From the NCBI GenBank assembly GCA_949747905.1, contig CATKEF010000040.1, positions 1 through 64,000 of the forward strand: 64,000 nt of DNA. Direction: 5' to 3'. Within the stretch, counting starts at the first letter, position 1; each line of letters starts with the position of its first letter. Made by a program: the position numbers and the translations under genes. Below the pieces are notes generated by a model. The model was not told the origin of the DNA. It searched no databases and saw only the letters and a program-made list of their open reading frames with translations. This document shows, in pieces, positions 33,664 to 41,339 of this stretch. Source of the DNA: an uncultured Eubacteriales bacterium. GTDB lineage: Bacteria; Bacillota; Clostridia; Christensenellales; Borkfalkiaceae.

Positions 33664-36600
33664 ATGTTTAAAAAAACACTTTGGCAAGGTCTGACATACG
33701 TATGTGCGTTGCTTCTTGCCATATCAATCATTGCATCGAACGTGCTTGAAGCCAACCGCAGCGCGGTAGACGGCTTTTTCGGTTCGGTGAGTGAAGAACT
33801 GGTATCCGAAGAAGGGGAAACCTATTCCACATTCAAGCCGGATAACAAGTATCTCAATGCGGACGGCACGGGCAATGCCAGGGCGCTTATCAGGGACGCC
33901 ATAGATTTGGGACGCAGACACGAGACTGAGGGCGCAGTATTGCTCAAAAATAACGGTGCGCTTCCCCTTGCAAAGGGTAGCAACGTTACTCTTCTCGGCG
34001 CGCGCAGTCATAGAACTATAATTAATTCCGGTATGGGACAGAAGTCGCAGGGTAACTACATAACGCTCGAACAGGCGTTATCCGCAACGAAAACGGATTT
34101 TGCGAATACCAAACTTGATAAGAAAGAAGCTGTATCCGATTTTGACTTTTCCGACCTGAAATTGAACGGCGACGGCGTGGCGGCAGGCTCGGGATATAAT
34201 CTTAACCCTACGGCTATTGCGGCTTATGAGACTGTTTCAGGCGAAATGGCTCTTCAACCCAGAGCTGCCGCTAACTATAAAGTCGACGAACCCTCGGTGG
34301 CGCAACTCACGGAAGCCGAAAACGGCTTTACGGGCAGCTTCGCTCAATATAAGGACGCCGCTATAGTGGTTGTCGGCAGAGGCGCGGGTGAAAGCAACGA
34401 TTACATAGAGGGCGGACTCGATGCGAGCGAAAAGACGGATACTATCACCGAGCCTTTACAGCTTACTCCAAACGAGCTAGAAATAATCAATCTTGCGAAA
34501 GCTAATTTCAATAAAGTAATAGTTCTTGTGAACACAAACTCCGCGATAGAAATAGGCGACCTTAAAAACGACGAAAAAATCAGCGCGATTTTGTGGATAG
34601 GACATCCGGGCAACTACGGACTCTTGGGAGTCGCGGATATACTTTGCGGAAACGTAAGTCCTTCGGGCGGCTTGTACGATATTTATGCGACAAGAAACCT
34701 TTCCGCTCCCGCAATGATGAATATGGGCAACTTCGTATGGAGCAACGTCGACGAAATCACAAGAGGTAAATCAAAGAATTATTTAATGGAAGCCGAAGGA
34801 CTCTATACGGGTTACCGCTATTACGAGACGAGATATTTCGACGCAGTTTACAATCAGGGGAATGCAAAGTCCGTCAAGGGAACTTATGCTTCGTCCAACG
34901 GTTGGAATTATTCCGAAGAAGTAACTTACGGCTTCGGATACGGACTTTCGTATTCACAGTTCGATTATGAGATTGTGGGCGCGCCTTCGATAACCGCCGG
35001 TGCGCACGAGATGTACGCCGAGGTTACGGTTAAAGTGACAAACAGAGGAAGCGTCGACGCAAAGACGAGCGTTCAGCTTTATATGCAGGCGCCTTATACC
35101 GAGTATGACAAGCAGCACAAAGTGGAAAAATCGGCAATACAGCTTGTAGGCTTCGACAAAACAGGTTTGCTTGCCAAAAACGGCGGTACCGAAACCGTTA
35201 CGGTCAAAGTCGACTTGCAGAACGTTGCAAGCTACGATTCAAGCTGGGTAAACGAGGACGGAACCAAGGGTACTTATATCCTTGAAAACGGAAACTATTA
35301 TTTTGCGGTCGGCAACGGCGCTCACGATGCGTTGAACAATGTTCTTGCACTTCAGGGCAAAGGCGTTTCCGACGGAATGGACTATGCGGGCAAAGCCGCT
35401 CTTGCAAAGAGATGGAATTATTCTTATGCCGGCAAAGGAGAAATAGACTTTACCACGTTCGGCGTATCCAAAAACAATCAGAAAATCAGCAATCAGATAG
35501 ATTATATCGACTGGAACAATTTCGGCGGAGACAAAATCACATATCTTTCGAGAAGCGATTGGGACGGTACATATCCGATAAAATACGCGGGCGACAATAA
35601 TCTTTCGGCTCCTGCGGATATGATTCCTTTGCTTAACGGAAAGATTGCGGCGTCTTCCGACGGAAAGACTTATTATACCATTAAAACGGACGACGATACG
35701 TCGGCGATAAAATGGGACAGCAAAGAAACCGAATACAAATTCTATGAAATGGTATTGTCGGACTGGGACGATTACCGCTGGAACGACCTTTTGAATCAGA
35801 TAAATCTTGCCGAAGCTACGGTGTTTGCTTCGAACGCGGGACCTACATTCAACGTTCTCAGCGCAATAGATTTCATAGCGCTTACCGGCGCTACGGACAA
35901 CGCCGGAAACGGAATAGTTTTCGACCTTAAAGCGACTAAAGATAAGAATGCCCCCTGGTCTATCTTGGAGGGCGAGGATTCAAACTGGAACGGTCAGGTG
36001 TTCGGTTGCGCTCCCCTCGTTGCAGCTTCCTTCAACGACGAATTCATGTATGAGATTGGTAACTTCGTAGGCAACGAAGCTCTGTTCGTCGGACTTCCCA
36101 TAGTTTGGGGTGTAGGACTCAATACTCACCGTCACGCATACAACGGCAGAAACGGCGAATATTACTCGGAAGACCCCGTTCTTTCAGGCGTTTGCGCGAT
36201 GGAATTTGCCGTAGCGGCGCGTAGAAAGGGTTTGATTTCGGCTCCCAAACACTTTGTATTCAACGACCAGGAAACCAACCGTAACGGCGTAGCACCCTTT
36301 ATGACCGAACAGCGTGCAAGAGAAATAGAACTTCGCGCATATCAGATAGGTATAGAAGCCGTTAAATACGACGGCGAAGGAATGATAGGACTCATGACCT
36401 CGTTCTCCAAAGTGGGACCCGTAGAGGTTACCAACAGCTGGGGGATGATGACAGGCATATTGCAGAAGGAGTGGGGCTTCCACGGATATTCCGTTACCGA
36501 TATAAGCGACGATAAAGACTTGTATACCGGTATGGTTTATGCGGGATGCACGGGTTATGACCTGCGTTTCGGATATCCCACGGGAACGGAAGATTTTGCT

Positions 36601-36885
36601 TCGAAAATAGGCAATCAGGCTGACGGAATAGTACTTTCACCCGATATGTTCGCTAAAGACGCGACAATGCAGAACATAATCAAGACTTCGGTAAAGAGAA
36701 CGCTTTGGTCGTTCGGGCAATCGAACCTTATGAACCGCTACAATGCGTCAACGCATAAGGAATGGCGTATGACGCCTTGGAGAGCGATGTACATAAGCGC
36801 GATAACCGTTACCGCGGTGCTTTCCGCAGGTTGCGTTGCGATGTATGTTTTGTCTGTCATAAAAGGCAGGAAGGAGGAAGTATAA
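33664..36885 (+). CDS. membrane-anchored GH3 enzyme with permuted domain order
   Basis: The 1073-residue protein contains GH3 domains in reversed order. After a membrane helix at about residues 8-28, the alpha/beta sandwich domain comes first (about 70-430, with LLKNNGALPLAKG), then a fibronectin-III-like domain (about 440-560), and the catalytic TIM-barrel domain last (about 690-1020, with APKHFVFNDQETNRNG and GYSVTDISDD; Asp946 is the expected nucleophile). Permuted GH3 enzymes are known from Ruminococcus albus and Butyrivibrio. A second membrane helix spans about 1045-1066, followed by GRKEEV. The enzyme domain is thus tethered at both ends and probably external. The ATG at 33664 is chosen because AAGGAG precedes it; an upstream in-frame ATG at 33535 falls in the palindromic leader. 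Its stop overlaps the next gene's start. Confidence 0.9.
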   Translation: MFKKTLWQGLTYVCALLLAISIIASNVLEANRSAVDGFFGSVSEELVSEEGETYSTFKPDNKYLNADGTGNARALIRDAIDLGRRHETEGAVLLKNNGALPLAKGSNVTLLGARSHRTIINSGMGQKSQGNYITLEQALSATKTDFANTKLDKKEAVSDFDFSDLKLNGDGVAAGSGYNLNPTAIAAYETVSGEMALQPRAAANYKVDEPSVAQLTEAENGFTGSFAQYKDAAIVVVGRGAGESNDYIEGGLDASEKTDTITEPLQLTPNELEIINLAKANFNKVIVLVNTNSAIEIGDLKNDEKISAILWIGHPGNYGLLGVADILCGNVSPSGGLYDIYATRNLSAPAMMNMGNFVWSNVDEITRGKSKNYLMEAEGLYTGYRYYETRYFDAVYNQGNAKSVKGTYASSNGWNYSEEVTYGFGYGLSYSQFDYEIVGAPSITAGAHEMYAEVTVKVTNRGSVDAKTSVQLYMQAPYTEYDKQHKVEKSAIQLVGFDKTGLLAKNGGTETVTVKVDLQNVASYDSSWVNEDGTKGTYILENGNYYFAVGNGAHDALNNVLALQGKGVSDGMDYAGKAALAKRWNYSYAGKGEIDFTTFGVSKNNQKISNQIDYIDWNNFGGDKITYLSRSDWDGTYPIKYAGDNNLSAPADMIPLLNGKIAASSDGKTYYTIKTDDDTSAIKWDSKETEYKFYEMVLSDWDDYRWNDLLNQINLAEATVFASNAGPTFNVLSAIDFIALTGATDNAGNGIVFDLKATKDKNAPWSILEGEDSNWNGQVFGCAPLVAASFNDEFMYEIGNFVGNEALFVGLPIVWGVGLNTHRHAYNGRNGEYYSEDPVLSGVCAMEFAVAARRKGLISAPKHFVFNDQETNRNGVAPFMTEQRAREIELRAYQIGIEAVKYDGEGMIGLMTSFSKVGPVEVTNSWGMMTGILQKEWGFHGYSVTDISDDKDLYTGMVYAGCTGYDLRFGYPTGTEDFASKIGNQADGIVLSPDMFAKDATMQNIIKTSVKRTLWSFGQSNLMNRYNASTHKEWRMTPWRAMYISAITVTAVLSAGCVAMYVLSVIKGRKEEV

Positions 36886-37325
36886 TGAAAGATTTTATTA
36901 AAAAAGCCGGTCTTGCTTTCTGGCTGAGCATTGCGGCGGGGATGTTCGCCTTAATAGGCGCAATCATTATGATTGTTACAAATCTGACGGCCGGATATGC
37001 CATAATTAACGGTACTACGGGAATTGCTATGGCGTTAATCGCAGTGGCGCTGATTGCCGCAGGCTGTTACGCAACCTACAAATTAGGGGCAGAGAATTAT
37101 ATTACGGCGGCGGTAAAACTTGTGGCGCTCGTGCTTCTTATGGTGGCATTCGGAGTTTTGCTCGGTGACAGAGTGGGACTTGCGGCAGACCTTCTCACCT
37201 GGGACAGTCACAATGCGCTCGGTTGGAGTGTATTCTATACATCGGTTGCGGCAATGGTGTTCATTTTGCTGTCGGCACTCGTTCTGGTGGTGTGCGCGTT
37301 CTTTAAAGGTAACAAACCCGAGTAA
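36885..37325 (+). CDS. small four-helix membrane protein coupled to the permuted GH3
   Basis: The 146-residue protein has four hydrophobic segments (about 10-32, 43-63, 74-95, 113-139) and a short basic C-terminus. Its ATG overlaps the GH3 stop in TAATG, and AAGGAGG precedes it, so the two are translationally coupled. No family is recognised. It may hold or orient the double-anchored GH3 enzyme in the membrane, but that is inference from linkage only. Confidence 0.8.
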   Translation: MKDFIKKAGLAFWLSIAAGMFALIGAIIMIVTNLTAGYAIINGTTGIAMALIAVALIAAGCYATYKLGAENYITAAVKLVALVLLMVAFGVLLGDRVGLAADLLTWDSHNALGWSVFYTSVAAMVFILLSALVLVVCAFFKGNKPE

Positions 37326-37364
37326 AATCGAACATAGATTATACTTATTCATCCTTATACAGAC

Positions 37365-37405
37365 GAGGGGGTGCGCCGTCGGCGCACCCCCTCAACTATT
37401 TTATT
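37365..37405 (+). terminator. stem-loop terminator after the GH3 pair
   Basis: GAGGGGGTGCGCC and GGCGCACCCCCTC form a perfect 13-bp stem around GTC. AACTATTTTATT follows, a moderate T-rich tail. Confidence 0.75.
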
Positions 37406-37479
37406 CGGGTAAAAACCACGGCATTGCGGGTATGTCGTTCCGATATTATTTGACATTCCACACGTTTTTGTTGTTCGGT

Positions 37480-37710
37480 TATCATCGTCATTCCGAGCGT
37501 ATGTTTTTATGTTTGAAATTATATGTCATTCCGAGCGGAGCGAGGAATCGGATGTTTCGCTGTCGCTCAACATGATGCAAAATGATATTAAAGTCGCTAA
37601 ACATAATGGAGAATGTTTTATAAGAGTCGCTCAAATGATGGTGTATATTTTATCCGAAAATTTATCATACCGAGCGCAGCTAAGGACAATTCGGTGACAT
37701 TTTTTGTCAT
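37480..37710. repeat. dispersed repeat region
   Basis: TCGTCATTCCGAGCG, TGTCATTCCGAGCGGAGCGAGGAATCGGATGTTTCGCTGTCGCTCAACATGA and looser copies occur. Read as protein in one frame this gives CHSERSEESDVSLSLNM, a repeat artefact and not a gene. The remaining sequence up to the promoter at 37797 shows nothing recognisable. Confidence 0.8.
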
Positions 37711-37796
37711 TGTCAGGTAAAAAATTCCATAAAATGGAACAGCTTTAACATTTATAATAATAATTCATAAAAATGTATGATTATGCAATAATATGC

Positions 37797-37825
37797 TTGA
37801 CGTAGCGCAAATATCCGAATATAAT
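37797..37825 (+). promoter_or_regulatory. promoter of the M28 peptidase gene
   Basis: TTGACG (37797-37802) and TATAAT (37820-37825) are 17 bases apart. Transcription would start near 37832, leaving a 26-base leader that contains AAGGAAGGA. Confidence 0.8.
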
Positions 37826-37857
37826 GTGAATATCAATTTTAAGGAAGGACTAATAAA

Positions 37858-39003
37858 ATGAAATTTCGCAAAAATTCGGTGTTGGCTGTCGTGCTGGCGG
37901 CGGCAATGTCTTTGGGTATTGTTTTCGGTCTGGCGGGATGTGCGGACGAAGATGCTGCCGCTGTAAGCTACGGTGAGGAATGTTATGAAAAGTTGGAGTA
38001 CATAGATAAAAATCTGCGCGACAGAGATTGCAGAAACGGTGAAAATTTCAAACTCGCGCAGCGCTGGATAGCTTGGGAGCTTATAAAATGCGGATATGAA
38101 GAAAAGGAAATTTTAAATCAGCCAGTTACTTTCAATGCGTATCTTGTAAAAGGCAGCGAAAACGTCGCGGCGAACGGGTTCGAATCGGACGGCAAAACAT
38201 ATAACAAGAGCGGTCGCAAATATGTCGAGGCGGAGGGTGATACGGGAGAATATGTATACGGCACGGTGACCTCGTATAATCTCGTGCTGAAAAAACAGGG
38301 TAAAAGCGCAAAACAGATAATCGTCGGCGCGCACTATGACGGCACGGGCACGGGAGACAACGGTTCGGGATTTGCGCTTGCGCTCACCACGGCTCAGAAA
38401 CTTATTAATGTCGAAACGGAGTACACGGTAGTTTTCGTTTTCTTTACCGCCGAGGAAATAGGATGTTACGGTTCTTCACAATATGCCGAGACCATGACGG
38501 ACGAAGAAGTTGCGGACACTCTCTATATGATTAACCTCGATTCGCTTGTGTGCGGCGATTATACATATCTTTACGGCGGGGTGCAGGATAACGAGAATAA
38601 AGTCGTAACAAAGACCGAGGCTTACGACAATGCGATTGAAATAGCGGGAAAACTCGGTCTCGAATTCAAGAGCAATCCATGGAGTTGGGATAACCTTTCG
38701 CCCGATGACAAAAAAAGCGGTGCCGAAAATCCGTCTTATGCCGCGCCGTCGACCGGCGATTGGAGCGACCATAGGGGTTTCAAAAAGAGAGGTATAACTT
38801 ACCTGTATATGGAAGCGACGAACTGGGAAATACCCGATTATACGGGCTATGGCGAAACTTATCTTATCGGTATGCTTATGAATACGGAGAACGATTACCT
38901 GGAATACATAGAAAAATATTTTCCCGGTCGTCCTCTCGAACACCTGACTAAATATTCCGCGCTCTTGTATGCGCTTGTGACGCAATCCGGCTATAACGCC
39001 TGA
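37858..39003 (+). CDS. M28 family zinc peptidase lipoprotein
   Basis: The 381-residue protein begins with a lipoprotein signal peptide whose lipobox LAGC ends at Cys28. The mature part is an M28 aminopeptidase-like domain: VGAHYDGTGTGDNGSG carries zinc ligands His159 and Asp167, FFTAEEIG carries the catalytic Glu199 and metal ligand Glu200, INLDSL the next Asp, and GDWSDHRGF the last His. It would cleave N-terminal residues from peptides outside the cell while attached to the membrane. AAGGAAGGA lies eight bases before the ATG. It is a single-gene unit with its own promoter and terminator. Confidence 0.92.
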   Translation: MKFRKNSVLAVVLAAAMSLGIVFGLAGCADEDAAAVSYGEECYEKLEYIDKNLRDRDCRNGENFKLAQRWIAWELIKCGYEEKEILNQPVTFNAYLVKGSENVAANGFESDGKTYNKSGRKYVEAEGDTGEYVYGTVTSYNLVLKKQGKSAKQIIVGAHYDGTGTGDNGSGFALALTTAQKLINVETEYTVVFVFFTAEEIGCYGSSQYAETMTDEEVADTLYMINLDSLVCGDYTYLYGGVQDNENKVVTKTEAYDNAIEIAGKLGLEFKSNPWSWDNLSPDDKKSGAENPSYAAPSTGDWSDHRGFKKRGITYLYMEATNWEIPDYTGYGETYLIGMLMNTENDYLEYIEKYFPGRPLEHLTKYSALLYALVTQSGYNA

Positions 39004-39011
39004 ATTTATAA

Positions 39012-39044
39012 GCCCCGTCCGCAAAATGCGGACGGGGCGTTTGA
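39012..39044 (+). terminator. terminator after the M28 peptidase gene
   Basis: GCCCCGTCCGC and GCGGACGGGGC form an 11-bp stem around AAAAT. GTTTGAAATTTTT follows. Confidence 0.8.
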
Positions 39045-39081
39045 AATTTTTAAATTTTTAAAAAAAAGTTGAGATATGCGC

Positions 39082-39112
39082 TTGCTTGTTACGTTGCGTA
39101 ATGCTATATAAT
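39082..39112 (+). promoter_or_regulatory. MerR-type promoter with 19-bp spacer and dyad
   Basis: TTGCTT (39082-39087) and TATAAT (39107-39112) are 19 bases apart, the long spacing typical of MerR-activated promoters. The spacer contains TTACG-TTG-CGTAA, a dyad suited to a MerR dimer. The gene it drives encodes a MerR regulator, so autoregulation is likely. Confidence 0.65.
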
Positions 39113-39133
39113 AGTTGTCGTAATGAGGTAAGT

Positions 39134-39853
39134 ATGTCATATACAACGGGCGAAATCGCGAAACTTTGCGGAGTATCCGTGCGCACGGTGCAATTTTACG
39201 ACGGCAAAGGACTGTTAAAACCCGAAAGTTTATCCGAGGGCGGCAGAAGATTGTACGACGAAAACGGACTTAAAACTTTACAGACGATTTACATGTACAA
39301 AAATCTCGGGCTTAGTCTTACGGAAATCGGTAATCTTCTGTCCGACGGCTTAGACGCCGACGGGTCGCTTCTGAACGTTCTTTCCGTAAAAGAGATTGCA
39401 TTGAAAAACGAACTGGAAGAAAATAAGGTTCGGCTCGACGGTATTCGTGCCCTGAAAAAACATATTTCCGAAGGAAGAGCGATTCCTGCCGAAAAATTTT
39501 ACGACATACGTACGGTTATGGAAAAGAACAGAAAACTAAGGTTATTGTATGCGATTATGGGCGCTATTGCGGTGGTTTCCGTAATTGCGGAAATCTCGTT
39601 TATCGTGTTGTGGGCGGTACTCGGAATATGGCTGCCGTTTGCAATAGGTATGCCTTGTGTCTGCGTTTCGATGGCGGTGCTTACGGCGATGTATTACAAA
39701 AACGTTTCGTTCGTTTGTCGTGAATGCGGAAAAGAATTCAAACCGAGTTTAGCTAAGGTCTTTTTTGCTCCGCACACGCCGAGAACCCGTCGTTTCAGGT
39801 GCCCGCATTGCGGCTGTAAACGTTACCATTACGAAACTTTCGGCGACATATGA
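39134..39853 (+). CDS. MerR family regulator with membrane segments and zinc-ribbon tail
   Basis: The 239-residue protein opens with the MerR winged helix (MSYTTGEIAKLCGVSVRTVQFYDGKGLL, residues 1-70) and a dimerising coiled coil to about 130. Two hydrophobic helices lie at about 142-170 and 172-193. The C-terminus has CRECGKEF and, after a gap, CPHCGCKRY, a probable four-cysteine zinc ribbon. Membrane-bound MerR proteins with a zinc ribbon occur in Clostridia, but the signal is unknown. The ATG at 39134 follows GAGGTAAG; an in-frame ATG at 39086 lies within the predicted promoter and is rejected. No target operon lies adjacent on the same strand. Confidence 0.88.
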   Translation: MSYTTGEIAKLCGVSVRTVQFYDGKGLLKPESLSEGGRRLYDENGLKTLQTIYMYKNLGLSLTEIGNLLSDGLDADGSLLNVLSVKEIALKNELEENKVRLDGIRALKKHISEGRAIPAEKFYDIRTVMEKNRKLRLLYAIMGAIAVVSVIAEISFIVLWAVLGIWLPFAIGMPCVCVSMAVLTAMYYKNVSFVCRECGKEFKPSLAKVFFAPHTPRTRRFRCPHCGCKRYHYETFGDI

Positions 39854-39858
39854 AAAAA

Positions 39859-39890
39859 AGCCCGTCCGACTTTCAGTCGGACGGGCTCTT
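39859..39890. terminator. convergent-gene bidirectional terminator
   Basis: AGCCCGTCCGACT pairs with AGTCGGACGGGCT around TTC. The minus strand follows with seven T, and the plus strand with CTTT. It serves the MerR gene and the facing lipoprotein gene. Confidence 0.88.
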
Positions 39891-39897
39891 TGAATTA

Positions 39898-41070
39898 TTA
39901 TTTTTGCCAAAGTGTGGTTTTTATTTCATTCAGAGTATAGATTGAAGTTCCCAGATTATAGGGTACGGGCATTTCCATACGCACCATAGTCGCCCTGCCG
40001 CGGTTGTTGCGCTCGTTTTCCACGGCGGTAAACCAATATGCTTGCGAAAGTCCGTTGACGTTAAGCGAGCCGTGGTATACCGCGGTTACCGCAACGGTGG
40101 ATAAATCGGAATAGCTTCCGTCTTCATTTTGTTTCGGCAGGAACAGGTTGTTTTTCGTAAGTTGGGAAATCGTATGCGATTTTGCCTGCTTATCTTCGTC
40201 CGTCGTCGAAGGGAGAGGCAGTACGCCGCCGCTGAGAGTGCAATTGCCCACGCCGCCCGAGGGGGTAAATACGCTCACCGTCTGAGAAAACGATGTTTCG
40301 CTAAGATTGAGCGCGCGTGCGAGAATATTGTATTCAGCGACGTCGAACAGAGAATTCTGAGCCCCGTCGAGACCGGCGGTCACCGTCACGGTTTTCTTTG
40401 CGTCCGCCGAAAGTTTGTCGGTTTTTTCGCATTTTACGGAAGTCCCGTTGTAATCGTAATAACAGGTGTATTCGTAATGCACGAGTTCGTAAGCCGATTC
40501 CACCGTGGCGGCCTGTAAGTTTGCGGGCGACGCGCTCTTTATTTCCTGTCTCGAATAAAGCGGTCTGAGCTGATTTTCAACCGAAAGGAACCAACATTCC
40601 GTAACGGTGAAATCGTCTTTGAATTCCTCTTCTTTGCCGTTACAGCTGAATTTTACCGTGGGGATATTGAGTTCGGTTTTGTAATAATAGGCGATAACGG
40701 GGCGGTCTTTGGCGGCGTCTTCGTAGCTTTTTCTGAATTCGTCGCAGACATAATTTACGCCCTCTTCTTTTTTGGAATAGTCGAATTCCGCGGCGTAAAA
40801 CAAAGTAGTGTAATTGCCGTCGGCATAATCTACGGTATATGTGAAATTTCCGCCCTGATTTTTTTTGAATTTTACGTCGTAGGATATTTCTTCGGCGGCA
40901 AAGGGCGTGTTATTCTGAGTAAAAGTGGGTTGAATACTCTTGAAATTGGTGTTTGAATACCAATTGGAGCTGAGCGTGGCGACGTTTCTCGACGGCGCCC
41001 CGCAGCCCGTTGCTCCGATTGTGCAGCCCGCGGCGACAACCGCGGCAAAAATATATAAAGATTTTTTCAT
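39898..41070 (-). CDS. putative lipoprotein of unknown function
   Basis: The 390-residue protein has a lipoprotein-like signal peptide with two candidate lipobox cysteines (VVAAGC at 16 and IGATGC at 23, the second the better placed). The mature protein is beta-rich with many Tyr, Asn and Thr, and has no recognised catalytic motif. Its start is preceded by CGGTAATT, a weak ribosome binding site. It is alone between a terminator and a strong promoter 180 bases upstream. Function is not known; a surface-bound solute-binding or structural role is possible but unsupported. Confidence 0.8.
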   Translation of the reverse strand: MKKSLYIFAAVVAAGCTIGATGCGAPSRNVATLSSNWYSNTNFKSIQPTFTQNNTPFAAEEISYDVKFKKNQGGNFTYTVDYADGNYTTLFYAAEFDYSKKEEGVNYVCDEFRKSYEDAAKDRPVIAYYYKTELNIPTVKFSCNGKEEEFKDDFTVTECWFLSVENQLRPLYSRQEIKSASPANLQAATVESAYELVHYEYTCYYDYNGTSVKCEKTDKLSADAKKTVTVTAGLDGAQNSLFDVAEYNILARALNLSETSFSQTVSVFTPSGGVGNCTLSGGVLPLPSTTDEDKQAKSHTISQLTKNNLFLPKQNEDGSYSDLSTVAVTAVYHGSLNVNGLSQAYWFTAVENERNNRGRATMVRMEMPVPYNLGTSIYTLNEIKTTLWQK

Positions 41071-41255
41071 AATTACCGTTTTTGGGAGTTTATTTTATGA
41101 CGACGGTTGATTTTAAACCGTTTTGATTTCATTAACCGAACCGAAAAAATGGTTTTGGAAAATTTTTCGGCACCGTATCGCAATTTATATGAGTTTTTAA
41201 TACCCGGAAAAATAAGTGACGCGATAAATCTACGTTCCAGCAGCGTTGCTATGTA

Positions 41256-41284
41256 ATTATAACATATAAATTTACAATTGTAAA
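41256..41284 (-). promoter_or_regulatory. promoter of the lipoprotein gene
   Basis: On the minus strand TTTACA (41284-41279) and TATAAT (41261-41256) are 17 bases apart. The predicted leader is about 180 bases, long for an unregulated gene. TTTACAATTGTAAA around the -35 is a 14-bp palindrome that could be an operator for either divergent gene. Confidence 0.7.
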
Positions 41285-41339
41285 AACTTTTATGCGGTAA
41301 AATCTTTAAAAATGCTCGCGGTTGTGGTAAAATGGAGCT

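Noticed and set aside
37509-37697. Sixty-two-codon frame beginning near CHSERSEESD
   Set aside because: This is a translation of the dispersed repeat, a known type of false gene.
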